This document shows positions 10,759 to 20,157 of a stretch of DNA of 64,000 bases, one piece after another. The number at the start of each line of letters is the position of its first letter. Positions within the stretch are counted from its first letter, which is position 1. The stretch covers positions 22,345,319-22,409,318 of the forward strand of contig CM043792.1 in the NCBI GenBank assembly GCA_023974075.1. Reading direction: 5' to 3'. The position numbers and the translations under genes are program-made. The DNA is from Chaenocephalus aceratus. Taxonomy: Eukaryota; Chordata; Actinopteri; Perciformes; Channichthyidae. A model generated the notes under the pieces. It searched no databases and was not told the origin of the DNA. It saw only the letters and a program-made list of their open reading frames with translations.

Positions 10759-11164
10759 CTATGGAAACATCTTGACGGACAAAAGGAGCGGAGATTAATG
10801 GAGAAAAGTAATATCTACATATAAAGACGGAGAAAGTAAAGGATAAAATGTATGGTTAAGTGTTAGCACCCCCCGAATAGGCATAAGCTCTTATGTTGAT
10901 TTTGGAGATTTCAATAAGTTCAATTAAAAAAAAAACGAATATCCGAATAAAGAAATTGAAAACCGAATAGTGGGCCAACGACCGAATATTCGGATATATC
11001 CCTACATTAGACTACTATAGGGACATGTCTGTCTCTGTTTATTTAGCTTTTTCTTCAGAATAACATCAATAGTGGCTGGATCAGCATTCTCCAGAATCAC
11101 TATACCAATCACCTATGTGTGTCCAAGAAAAGCCTTGGACACATAGCCTCAGAAGGATTAAGCC

Positions 11165-11646
11165 CAGTGTTTCCGCCAGACCAGGGCTGAGAGGGCGTCC
11201 ACCCCGAGAGCGAGGGGGGTGCTTGAATTTTGACTTGAGCCGTCACTTATAGATACTGTCTTTTTAAGTTAGTGAGCCGGATCATTTGGCTCGGCTCTCT
11301 TAAAGCGCCGGCTCTTTCGGCTCCCAAACGGCTCTTCGTGTTACCATAGTTTACCGCAGAGCCTCAGTTTCGCCGCTGCGAGGCTCTGGTGCTCGCAGCT
11401 TACGCGCGTGCTCCACTAGCCCCGCTCATCACGTCCAAATCGCGCACGTTCCGTGTTGTCCTGTAGCAGGCACCGCCAATGTCGGGGAAACGATCTTCAA
11501 TACTTCGAAAAGAATCCCACCAGACTCCTTTGTCCTTGTCCTTTTTCGTCATTTCAAGCGATAAAAACTCTCGATCTTCTCTCGAATTATTAATATTTTT
11601 GGACGCCCTCAAATGACGGCAAGACACCCCCCTTGCGGAAACGCTG
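11165..11646. mobile_element. Non-autonomous hAT element, 482 bp, perfect 8-bp target duplication
   Basis: The ends are CAGTGTTTCCGCC and GCGGAAACGCTG. ATTAAGCC flanks both sides (11,157-11,164 and 11,647-11,654). GAGCCGG / CCGGCTC motifs recur inside. A minus-strand open frame (11,400-11,663) has no recognisable domain. Confidence 0.88.
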
Positions 11647-11654
11647 ATTAAGCC

Positions 11655-12047
11655 ACAGGTCAAATAATAATTTTCCCTGGTCTTCGCTTCAAAAATGTGA
11701 GGTTTGGCTCTTTATCATATAAGATAGTTGGCTAAATATGCTTTTATTTTGGACAAAGATATCATCATTGGCTTCAAAATGATTATGAACATGTTTCACT
11801 ATTATCTTTGAGCAGATTAATCAAAGCAAGAAACAACAGGTTAAAGTTATAACGGAAATAGTCATTAGTCAGTCGTATAGCAGAGCAGACACTAGCTTTT
11901 CTGTTTGATGGTTTTTCACACTATAAGCAGTTGGCAATTTCAATCATGCTTGTATCTACTCTATATTTATTATCGATTTCAATTTTGAGGAGAATTTCAC
12001 TGACACTTTCTTCCCGAGCACATTTGCAAGCATGATATTGATAATAC
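11655..12047. other. Non-coding, nothing recognised
   Basis: A/T-rich sequence between two hAT insertions with no supported feature. Confidence 0.5.
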
Positions 12048-12055
12048 AACATAAT

Positions 12056-12862
12056 TAGCGATGTCCAGATCCGATCACGTGATCGGGGATCGGAGCCGAT
12101 CACGTGATTTTCAAACTCGAAAAAAAATCGGGGATCAGGATTTAAAAAAAAAAAATTTATAAAATATTTTTATTATTTTATTTAATGTTACAAAACAAAA
12201 ATTACCATGTTCACGTCTTAAAGTCATCCTGAGGCCTTCGTTTTGGTTTAAAATTACACAACATCATGTATGTGTTGCTTCTTTTGGGCTTGTTTTCAGA
12301 CCTGGTTGCTTATTTCTCTCAAATCTGGCAACAGAGTGGGCGCAGTGTCTAATAGTAGCAGTAAGCTAACGAGAGGCTACGTTCAGCTGGTGACTCGGGA
12401 GTCGAGACAGAGAAAATGTCAGGAGTTTGGAAATATTATAAAATTGAAAGCGAAGGCAGTGTAACAGCCAGATGCAATGTTTGCAAGGCGGAGGTTCCAC
12501 GTGGTGGAAAGAACAGAGCTACGTTCAACACGACCAATCTAATACGCCACCTGAGAAACAAACGCCAACAACAACAGGACGAGTACACAGCGGCCACTCA
12601 GGTAACGGCACTTACACAACAGACACTTTCAGAGACTTTTAAAAGGAAAGAGAAACTGCCCCAGAACAGTGAAAAGGCCAAACAAATAACAGCAAAGATA
12701 GCTGAATTCATCGCGTTGGATGACCAGCCGTTATCTGTAACCTTTTTCTCTCATAATGCATTGCATAAAGATCGGATCGGGAAAAATCGGTATCGGCAGA
12801 TTGTCAAAATCAAATGATCGGAATCGGATCGGGAGCAAAAAAAGGTGATCGGGACATCCCTA
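12056..12862 (+). mobile_element. hAT element with BED finger, copy 1, perfect 8-bp target duplication
   Basis: The ends TAGCGATGTCCAGATC and GATCGGGACATCCCTA are inverted copies with two mismatches. AACATAAT flanks both sides (12,048-12,055 and 12,863-12,870). GATCGGGGATCGG-type subterminal repeats are present. The element is a near twin of 15,825-16,641. It encodes only the N-terminal BED finger of a transposase. Confidence 0.9.
12416..12817 (+). pseudogene. BED finger fragment of hAT transposase, copy 1
   Basis: The 133-codon frame starts MSGVWKYYKIESEG and shows ARCNVCKAEVPRGGK followed by NLIRHLRNKRQ. The Cys-x2-Cys pair and the first His are present, but the position where the twin copy has the second His is Arg. 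After about residue 105 the frame enters the element's terminal repeat. No catalytic domain is present. Confidence 0.7.
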
Positions 12863-12870
12863 AACATAAT

Positions 12871-13303
12871 GTATGGAAAAAGGGGATTACATTGAATCTA
12901 TGACAACCTTTAGCCTTCAAACTGTGAAGGGTCACATGTCAGTGGCTTACTGACCATGAAAAGAAAAGATGAGGTGAAGACACTGATGGTGTAGTTAATT
13001 AACATTTTGATGACCACTTAGACCCAGAAGGGCAAATGTCATTACAATAAATTAGACAGTGAGAAGATACGAAGTGACTCACTAGACAGTATCATCACAT
13101 GAGGTGCATGGAGGAGCACTGACTTACAGACCCTTGAGAAAGACATGAGTAACTTTCCTCCTACATCTATAGCAGCATGAAACATTATGAAATGCACAAC
13201 AACTCTCAAAGATTGTGATAATGCTTTGATCCATCAAATAACAATCCAACAAGTCCTAATCTTCTCTTAGTGGATCTGAAATGAGAAAAAGTATCTTGAA
13301 AGC
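12871..13303. other. Non-coding, nothing recognised
   Basis: No ORF, repeat terminus or RNA gene supported between the hAT copy and the LTR element. Confidence 0.5.
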
Positions 13304-13643
13304 TGTTGCGACCTGACTCAAAAGGCCACAACAAAAAGGAGACACAACATGTCAACGGATAGAAAAATATGTTTATTAAAGAAAGTCATTCAAATTAGCC
13401 AAATTCATAGAGTGCAACAAAGTGGAGCAACTGAGAAAACCCGTACTTCATACTCAACCAAAACCCAGGTGTCTGCAGGGGAAAGCAGAGCGAGAACAGA
13501 GAGGAGCAGAGAGGCTTCAAATGGCTGCAGGACACCAGACCCAGGTGCCCTGAGTTACTGTAATCAATGCAATCACTGGAGCCAATGCAGCACAGACAGA
13601 ACAGCCACACCCTCTCTACTGATGGACCCACAGGGGCATAACA
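13304..13643 (-). repeat. 3' LTR
   Basis: The LTR begins TGTTATGCCCC and ends GGTCGCAACA on the minus strand, the usual TG...CA. Its first 120 plus-strand bases match 17,232-17,353. The polypurine tract abuts its minus-strand start. Confidence 0.75.
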
Positions 13644-13660
13644 GCCCCCCCCCCCTTAAG
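13644..13660 (-). other. Polypurine tract
   Basis: On the minus strand, CTTAAG followed by eleven G residues lies directly before the 3' LTR. This is the expected plus-strand primer of an LTR retroelement. Confidence 0.7.
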
Positions 13661-13693
13661 ACGGGGCCCCAAAGGGGTCCATGACAACCCAAC

Positions 13694-14004
13694 ATCCTTC
13701 TTCTTAACTCCAGCTTTTTTACTTTCCTTCTTAGGACTGGAGGACGCTCCTCCTCCGCCGCTGTCTTCGAACTCTTGCCTTGCGATTGGCTGGCGTTGAG
13801 CCACAGCATGTAGGCGCTCATCGGCCTCGCCGACCTCCTTCGGCCTTCTCTTCTTTGGCCTCCTCTTCTTCGGCCTCCTCTCCTTCGGCCTCCTCTCCTT
13901 CGGCCTCCTCTCTCCTTCGCTTTGCGGGGTTTCCTCTCTTTCTTCTCCTTCACCACTTTGACTGTCTTCTCCTTCTTCTTTGTCTCGATCTCAAAGTCAA
14001 AGGA
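13694..14004 (-). pseudogene. ssrp1: Captured segments resembling SSRP1 (FACT subunit)
   Basis: Three minus-strand blocks resemble SSRP1 in collinear order. The first is SFDFEIETK at 13,978-14,004 followed by a Lys/Glu-rich stretch with KEKKERKPRK. The second is RPMSAYMLWLNAS at 13,789-13,827, the start of the SSRP1 HMG box. The third is KKESKKAGVKKK at 13,694-13,732 in a neighbouring frame, like the basic tail. The first two share one frame with the upstream retroelement protease (13,573-14,547, 324 codons). SSRP1 is a histone chaperone with SPT16. No introns separate the blocks, and most of the HMG box and the acidic region are absent, so no working SSRP1 could be made. The identification rests on remembered family motifs. 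Confidence 0.65.
13830..13918 (-). repeat. 15-bp tandem repeat in the ssrp1-like segment
   Basis: About five imperfect copies of a GGCCGAAGGAGAGGA unit occur on the minus strand, with variants GAAGAAGAG. In the protease-linked frame they read as GGRRR repeats. In another frame they read as ERRPK, closer to the basic linker before the SSRP1 HMG box. Confidence 0.75.
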
Positions 14005-14099
14005 CCGTGCTAGACCACTTTTTCCAGACTCCGGAACATGTAGGTCAGTAGACATCCTACGGCTCTGCACACGCGTAATAGTATAAACTGGAGACACAC

Positions 14100-14547
14100 T
14101 TGGAAATTGCAAACCACTTTCATCTGGCTCCCCAGATGCCACCGGCCTGGAAAACACCACAGGCGGTGGCACACCAGCCCGCACAGCACTATCAGCGAGA
14201 TCGTTGCCCAAAATCATATGTATCCCATCAAGTAGCAACGCGGGACGCACGCCGATAGACACAACTCCCCGTACCAGCTCACAATCCAGCACTACTGTAT
14301 GACGTCGCACAGGGATCAAGCCCATCTCCATGCCCCTCATCAGCACAAAATCCCCCGTTTCTGTCTCTGACGAAAAAGGCAACACTGACTCAACAATGAA
14401 TGAGTATCTAGCCGCTGTATCACGCAACACCTTAATCGGCACATATTTGTCACTACCGACTACTGATACAACAGCTTCAGTGATGAACGGCTCAAAACCA
14501 GAACCCGCATCCGGGTCGGCACAAACCGGCTTCTTATCAGGCACCAT
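14100..14547 (-). pseudogene. Retroelement protease region
   Basis: The minus-strand frame contains VPIKVLRDTAARYSFIVE. This matches the retropepsin active-site loop except that the usual D-T/S-G-A reads DTAA. Downstream come LVRGVVSIGVRP, MILGNDLA and TITRVQSRR, the usual succession at the end of a fish gypsy-type protease. An aspartic protease would cut the gag polyprotein. The Gly-to-Ala change would probably abolish activity. The zinc-knuckle frame before it is offset, so a frameshift separates gag from protease here. Confidence 0.65.
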
Positions 14548-15824
14548 GCCGAGCCTACACCCAACGGTTTTTTATCCAACACGGCAGAACAACACATGGC
14601 TGGAGCATGTGGTGACAAACGAGGCTTCCCCTTAGTTTCCAGCAACGGACACTGCTCCTTCCAATGACCCTCTCCTCTGCAATAATGACATGTACCTACA
14701 AATCTACGGGAGGAGCCTGGTGAAAACTTTGCACCACCGCGGGCATAGCCATTGTCTTCTCCACGTTTCCAATCACCCCTAGAATACTTCTCAGTAAAAC
14801 TGCCCTTATGTGTAAACACAAAATCGTCTGCTAATTCAGCAGCTCTAAACGCGGTGGAAGGTTTCTGTTCATTCACATAAGTGGCCACATGCTGAGGGAG
14901 AATGTCTTTAAATTGTTCCAAGACAATGCGCTCACAAAGACCGTCAAAACTTGCAACCTTTGCTGCTGCGCACCACCGCTGAAAATGAGAAGTTAAATCA
15001 CGGATAAACTCCACATGTGTCTGCTTATCTCCCTTGACCCAACTTCTGAACCTTTGACGATATGCTTCAGGAACCAGTTCGTAAGACTTCAACACCGCTG
15101 ATTTTACTCTATCATAGTCCAAAGCATTTTCGCCACAAACAGCTGAATAGGCTTCCTGTGCTCGCCCAGTGAGTACACACTGAAGTAACAGCACTCTGTC
15201 CGAATCTGACCAGTTTCTTGCCTTTGCTATGCGTTCAAATCGAGTGAAAAAAATGTCCAGGTCACGCTCATTGAACTAATCGCAGGTAAGAAATGATATC
15301 GCCACTGCCTGATGTCGACCTATCACCACCATCCTCCCCTGGAGAAAACTTGCCCTCTCCCATCAGCCGTAATCTAGCATGTTCCACCTCACATTTCATC
15401 CTTTCCACCTCCAGCATCTTCTCCACCTCTAAATGCTTCTCTACCTCCCGCTGCTGACCCCTCATCTCCAACTTATCCTGCTCCAACCTCAACTCCAACT
15501 GCAACTTATCCTGCTCCAACCTCAACTCCAACTGTAACTTCTCCTGCTCCAACTCCAATCTCTCCTGATCAAACTGCATGGCCAAAACAAAAGCTCCTTT
15601 TGCTGCTCGAACGTCAAACCAGCTGTCTGAACCACTACCGGCACGAACCCTGCCGCACCAGACTCACTCTTCTGCAACACCCCCTGCTCAAACAAAGATG
15701 ACACAATGACAGTTTTAATGTCATGTTTCCGCTTGCTCCCCACAACAGCAATGTCATAGTGCTCTGCTATTTCGACCTTCTGGCAATCATCTAAGAAAGA
15801 CACTGAGGGCGCATCCACAAACGC

Positions 15825-16641
15825 TAGAGATGTCCCGATCCGATCACGTGATCGGGGATCGGAGCCGATCACGTGATTTAAAAAAGATCGGGGATCGGGA
15901 GAAAAAAATCGGGGATCGGGATTTTTTTTTTTTTTATAATTTTTTTTTTTTTAAATTTAATGTTACAAAACAAAAATGACCATGTTCACGTCTTAAAGTC
16001 ATCCTGAGGACTTAGTTTTGGTTTAAAATTACACAACATCATGTATGTGTTGCTTTCTTTGGGCTTGTTTTCATAGACCTGGTTGCTTATTTCTCTGAAA
16101 TCTGGCAACAGAGTGGGCGCAGTGTCTAATAGTAACAGTAAGCTAACGAGAGGCTACGTTCAGCTGGTGACTCGGGAGTCGGGACAGATAAAATGTCAGG
16201 AGTTTGGAAGTATTATAAAATTGAAAGCGAAGGCAGTGTAACAGCCAGATGCAATGTTTGCAAGGCAGAGGTTCCGCGTGGTGGAAAGAACAGAGCTACG
16301 TTCAACACGACCAATCTAATACGCTACCTGAGAAACAAACACCAACAACAACACGGCGAGTACACAGCGGCCACTCAGGTAACGGCACTGAAACAACCGA
16401 CACTTTCAGAGACTTTTAAAAGGAAAGAGAAACTGCCCCAGAACAGTGAAAAGGCCAACACAATAACAGCCAAGATAGCTGAATTCATCGCGTTGGATGA
16501 CCAGCCGTTATCTGTTACCTTTTTTTTTCTCTTAATGCATTGCATAAAGATCGGATCGGGAAAAATCGGTATCGGCAGATTGTCAAAATCAAATGATCGG
16601 AATCGGATCGGGAGCAAAAAAAGGTGATCGGGACATCCCTA
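15825..16641 (+). mobile_element. hAT element with BED finger, copy 2, inserted in gag
   Basis: The ends TAGAGATGTCCCGATC and GATCGGGACATCCCTA are inverted copies with one mismatch. ACAAACGC flanks both sides perfectly (15,817-15,824 and 16,642-16,649). It is almost identical to copy 1 at 12,056-12,862. Because it interrupts codons 6-9 of gag, it arrived after the LTR element. Confidence 0.92.
16193..16627 (+). pseudogene. BED finger fragment of hAT transposase, copy 2
   Basis: The 144-codon frame starts MSGVWKYYKIESEG and has ARCNVCKAEVPRGGK, then NLIRYLRNKHQ. The first zinc-binding His of copy 1 is Tyr here, while the second His is kept. The frame ends in the terminal repeat without a catalytic domain. 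Confidence 0.7.
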
Positions 16642-17216
16642 ACAAACGCTGACAAAGAAGTCATAATAGCCAATCAGAAAGCAAAGTATTAAACTGCCAA
16701 CACGCATGGGCATAAGATGAACCCAACAGAGAATTTCCCCCTAACTGCCTAAACAAAATCTTCCTAATCTCACCTAGTCTTCATGTGGCTTGCGGTGGGT
16801 AATTACGCACTGGTACCTGGTGGAGTTATGGAGCGACCTGCACGCAGGTAACACCAAGAACTCACGCAGACGTGCCCCCGAGACAGCTGTCCGAAAACAG
16901 CTGACACTAACCACGTCCACAACACTATGAAAAAAAACAAAAACAGACGCAATCCAAGGGGAAACGCCACTTAAGCCTAGCGGGAGAATATCTCTTTTAC
17001 AAAATCGTAACAAACAGCAACATCTTACCTTCTGATTGGCACACAAAACCTGACGACATGTCAAACACTACAGCTTCCTGAAACCCAAAAGACATGATGT
17101 GTCCCCCAAATAGCAGCGACAAGCCAGCACACAGCTGGACCACAACAATAAATCAGCTGCTCAATGACACCATGTGCTCTGAGCACTACACACATTTTTT
17201 AAACAAATAACCCGTT

Positions 17217-17229
17217 GGACGAGCCCCCA
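17217..17229 (-). other. Primer-binding site resembling tRNA-Pro type
   Basis: Two bases inside the 5' LTR end (…GCAACA, AA) the minus strand reads TGGGGGCTCGTCC. This agrees with the first 13 bases of the tRNA-Pro complementary site known from gammaretroviruses. The following bases (AACGGG) differ from it. Confidence 0.65.
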
Positions 17230-17231
17230 TT

Positions 17232-17353
17232 TGTTGCGACCTGGCTCAAAAGGCCACAACAAAAAGGAGACACAACATGTCAACGGGTAGACAAATATGT
17301 TTATTAAAGAAAGTCATTCAAATGAGCCAAATTCATAGAGTGCAACAAAGTGG
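17232..17353 (-). repeat. 5' LTR, truncated
   Basis: It matches the first 120 bases of the 3' LTR on the plus strand with a handful of substitutions. Similarity then ends abruptly, so the outer part of this LTR and its target duplication are lost. Confidence 0.75.
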
Positions 17354-19300
17354 AACATATTGCAGCAATATCTTTCAGGACACCTGGTTACTTTGTTCCA
17401 AAAGCATCATCCATTGAATATTTTGCTGCTCATTAAAAAAAAGCCAAAAGCATCATCCATTTTGCTGCTGCCTCGGGTTGCTAATTGTTTTTCAATCTAC
17501 CCTGGCTGGATGTGTAATCAATGCTTTCAATTCAGACCCTGAGCGAGAGAAGGGCCTGGTCGTGCCTCAATAATTGGAAAGCAAATATACCGAGCTGAGT
17601 TTCAAGCTCTACTTTGCATTACACCACCACTGTTGAAGTAGCATATAACTAAATAACCCAGGAAGCCATCAGGATGTCCCTGTCGACATCATTCAATGTC
17701 GATATGTATCGGCATGCTTGTTGGTCTTGGAAAATAAATATATAATGATAAACAATGCTACCACCTCAAGGGTCATCAATTAGACTGTTTTCCATTAACA
17801 TCCGGTAAATGAAAACACAGTAGTTAAAAATCAAGTTATTGGACTATTGATTGTTCACGAGGCAAGATAACTCCTAATAATAAAATATGTCCCTTCTAAA
17901 TGTGTTTAATTTCCTCCTGTGGCCTTCTTCACCTGCATCATGCATGTTTAATGTCAACACAAAAGAGGGCACTACATCCTCTCCTCTCTTGAACAGATGG
18001 CTCATGTTCATTTTCCAGCTCTCATTAAATACTTTTTGTCCAAAGAATAATGTAAATTCACACAGGGTTTAGTGGGCTCATGTGGTTTTTAAGGAAAAAG
18101 CGAACAATAATAGTTTAACATTACACTACTCAATTACTGTTATTCCCGTAGAATGTTAACTATAACAATGACATAAAATAAAACAATCCTTATTTCAAAT
18201 CTCATTAAGTCAGGGCAGGGCTGGAGAGTGACTGCATGATGGTCATACTGTGAATATATGGAGGCTTACATATCAGATATATGATCCTATCATTGCAGTT
18301 GTGGGTCACAGCGGTCACAGCATATTAAATGGATATCAACCAATGCCAAAGGCATTTGAATGCGATGAATAACTTAAGCCAAACCATCATTTTAGGTAAC
18401 AGAAGATGATACCTGACATGTTTAGTCCATTTAATATAACTGGCCAAAAACGTGGAAGACCTTTCAAAGAACAGGCTAGCATGACACCAGTGTGAGGGCA
18501 GCAGGTCTCTGAGGGCAGACCTGTGGGATCAGTGGTCACTGTTCACTGCTGGTGTGGAAACACATCCACCTCTACAGTCTGCCATTTTGACCAACACTTA
18601 AACATTGGGCATGGAACCACAACACTGTTGTCTTACTGTCAAAACTGTTTAACGCTGATTGTGTTTGCACAATAATAAATCATCAATAACACCAATACAC
18701 AAGTTTAAATAAAAGAGTTCAAATGCACCTTACCTGCAGATCAGATTGGACACACTCGGTGTGAGGGATCTTCTATCAAGGGCTCAAGTGTCGCACGTGG
18801 ACATGACATCTACAGTATCCACAGTATCACCCACTGCATACTGAAGAAATGTTTGGGAAACTGGATTTGGGTTTGTCACGCCATATAATCAGCTATTTTG
18901 GGAAATGAATCAGGGCAAACAAGCCAAGGCATGGGTGCAGAAATGAGTAGGCTATAGGCCTACTGCAAAGGTAACGAATTCGAGGTATGCATCTCTCCAC
19001 ACAATATACGTTTATCTTAATGATGAAACTCGATTCTGTCAGGTGTGGGGGGGATTTTTACCGCGCGTAATTTGGTTGCAGCTTTAAACCTTTGCGCTCA
19101 ATGCTGCCTCTGATGGCTGGGCGTTAACATAACGTTTATTTTTGAAGCATGGACTTGTAATATAGCTTCTGGCTAGCAGTGGGATAGGTGGTGTCACTGT
19201 GCAGGGTCCGGAGCGTTCTTATTATACATCCATGGTCCGGAGGCTAACTAAACTTTGTAAATTAGCAGATCGTGCCAGAGTGCCAGATCGTGACTCGTGA
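17354..19300. other. Non-coding, mostly unique-looking sequence
   Basis: A short direct duplication is seen at 17,399-17,425 and 17,446-17,470 (AAAGCATCATCCATT, TTTTGCTGCT). No gene, RNA or transposon end is supported. Confidence 0.45.
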
Positions 19301-20157
19301 AGGCTCATGTGCGAACACTGGAGGGTCTATATAGTTTTTATTCAGTATTTTATATATAGATCACCCCGGAGGCGTGCGTAAAAGTGGCTTTGCTAATTTG
19401 GTCGTCATTTCAAAGTACATTTTAGATACATTTTTAGTCCAAATATCCGAAAGAAAAAATATATTTGTGATATGATTTCCTGAGTTTCGCCGACCAGTGT
19501 ATTAAACCATTACCATTGATCCCCTAGTGAGAAACAAGCCGGTAAGATTTTTCAAAAGCACATTGAATAGCATTTCGCCTCGAAGAGAACGGTATTGAGT
19601 ATTGACTCTGATGTGCCCAAAGTGCCTTCTTCGTCTTTATACTATTAACGTTTGAAAACTTCAACTGTAGCCTTATCTTTTTACGTCTTTGTACGCACTT
19701 AATTGTCAGGGCATCAATATGTTCAACAACCGCCTTACTCCGTGCATCGATGCATTTGATAGGGGATCTATATCACAGGAGAGGAGCCTTCCTTTCGATC
19801 AGAGGTGAGTCTCTTCAGCACCTCATCACTGCTTTTTGTGCAGGTCCCTTAACACATGCGCGCTCTTTAGCTTGAGGCAGTCACAGCGCGCACCACACCA
19901 CAAGCGCATCGGAGCTTTGTGCATATCCCGTTAGTCATTTATTTATTTTTGCGACTCTTTTTTTCCCCCTTTACCATCGTATGTCATTCAGGCTACAATA
20001 TGGGAGTATAATAAGGAGAAAAGGTTTCACACTTCGGTTCCAGTGAGGCAAACTTGAATATTTGGAGGTGAAGAGGATATATCTGATGTAAACACTGAAA
20101 TACTATCATCCGTAAGAAGTGAGGTGGCGTAGACAGTGAGATTGAATCCAGTTGCAG
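19300..20157 (+). other. sstr2: Probable 5' UTR exon and promoter region of sstr2
   Basis: The stretch ends with GTTGCAG followed by GTAAGATT, a strong splice donor at 20,158. It lies 1.8 kb before a good acceptor (TGTGTGCAG, ending 21,939) in front of the sstr2 coding exon. SSTR2 genes usually have non-coding first exons. The exon start is not determinable from sequence alone, so the left boundary is only a guess. Confidence 0.4.

Larger units (their letters stand above)
9262..11004. mobile_element. hAT element that served as target for two younger hATs
   Basis: The octamer CATTAGAC flanks both ends (9,254-9,261 and 11,005-11,012). Both ends carry GATATTCGG / CCGAATATTC motifs. Removing the two nested elements and their duplications leaves about 550 bases of original sequence. 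A related but inverted piece lies at 1,237-1,478. No transposase remains. Confidence 0.8.
14460..16664 (-). pseudogene. Retroelement gag, broken by frameshifts and a hAT insertion
   Basis: The start ATG at 16,664-16,662 opens MTSLSAF. The next codons are split by the hAT at 15,825-16,641 and resume as VDAPSVSFLDDC. A coiled-coil block (15,268-15,585, LEQEKLQLELRLEQDK-type repeats) follows in a shifted frame. Then comes the capsid-like region (14,460-15,194: LLLQCVLTGRAQEAYS, YELVPEAYRQRFRSW) with a CHYCRGEGHWKEQC zinc knuckle (Cys-x2-Cys-x4-His-x4-Cys). Gag would build the particle and bind RNA. At least two frameshifts (near 15,270 and 15,580) disable it. Confidence 0.75.
13304..17353 (-). 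mobile_element. LTR retroelement (gag and protease only, no RT or integrase seen) carrying ssrp1-like sequence
   Basis: The element reads on the minus strand. In order it shows a truncated 5' LTR (17,232-17,353), a primer-binding site, gag from ATG 16,664, a protease, an ssrp1-like segment, a polypurine tract and the 3' LTR (13,304-13,643). The two LTRs share about 120 bases with few differences, ending where the right copy is cut off at 17,353. I find no reverse transcriptase, RNase H or integrase motif. gag and protease have several frameshifts, so this copy is dead and would have relied on a helper element. A hAT sits inside gag. The gag style (coiled coil plus one zinc knuckle) suggests a Ty3/gypsy-like or SCAN-like lineage. 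Confidence 0.8.

Noticed and set aside
13694..14004. A functional host ssrp1 gene or HMG-box protein
   Set aside because: Only about 13 residues of the HMG box are present, the acidic and Pob3/SPT16-binding regions are missing, and the segment lies inside LTR element boundaries.
12416..16627. Two domesticated ZBED-like genes
   Set aside because: Both frames sit inside short hAT elements with perfect target duplications, lack a catalytic domain, run into the terminal repeats, and each lacks a zinc ligand.
17354..17570. Outer part of the 5' LTR beyond 17,353
   Set aside because: Only scattered short similarities to the 3' LTR (for example TGTAATCAATGC) remain; not enough to extend the boundary.
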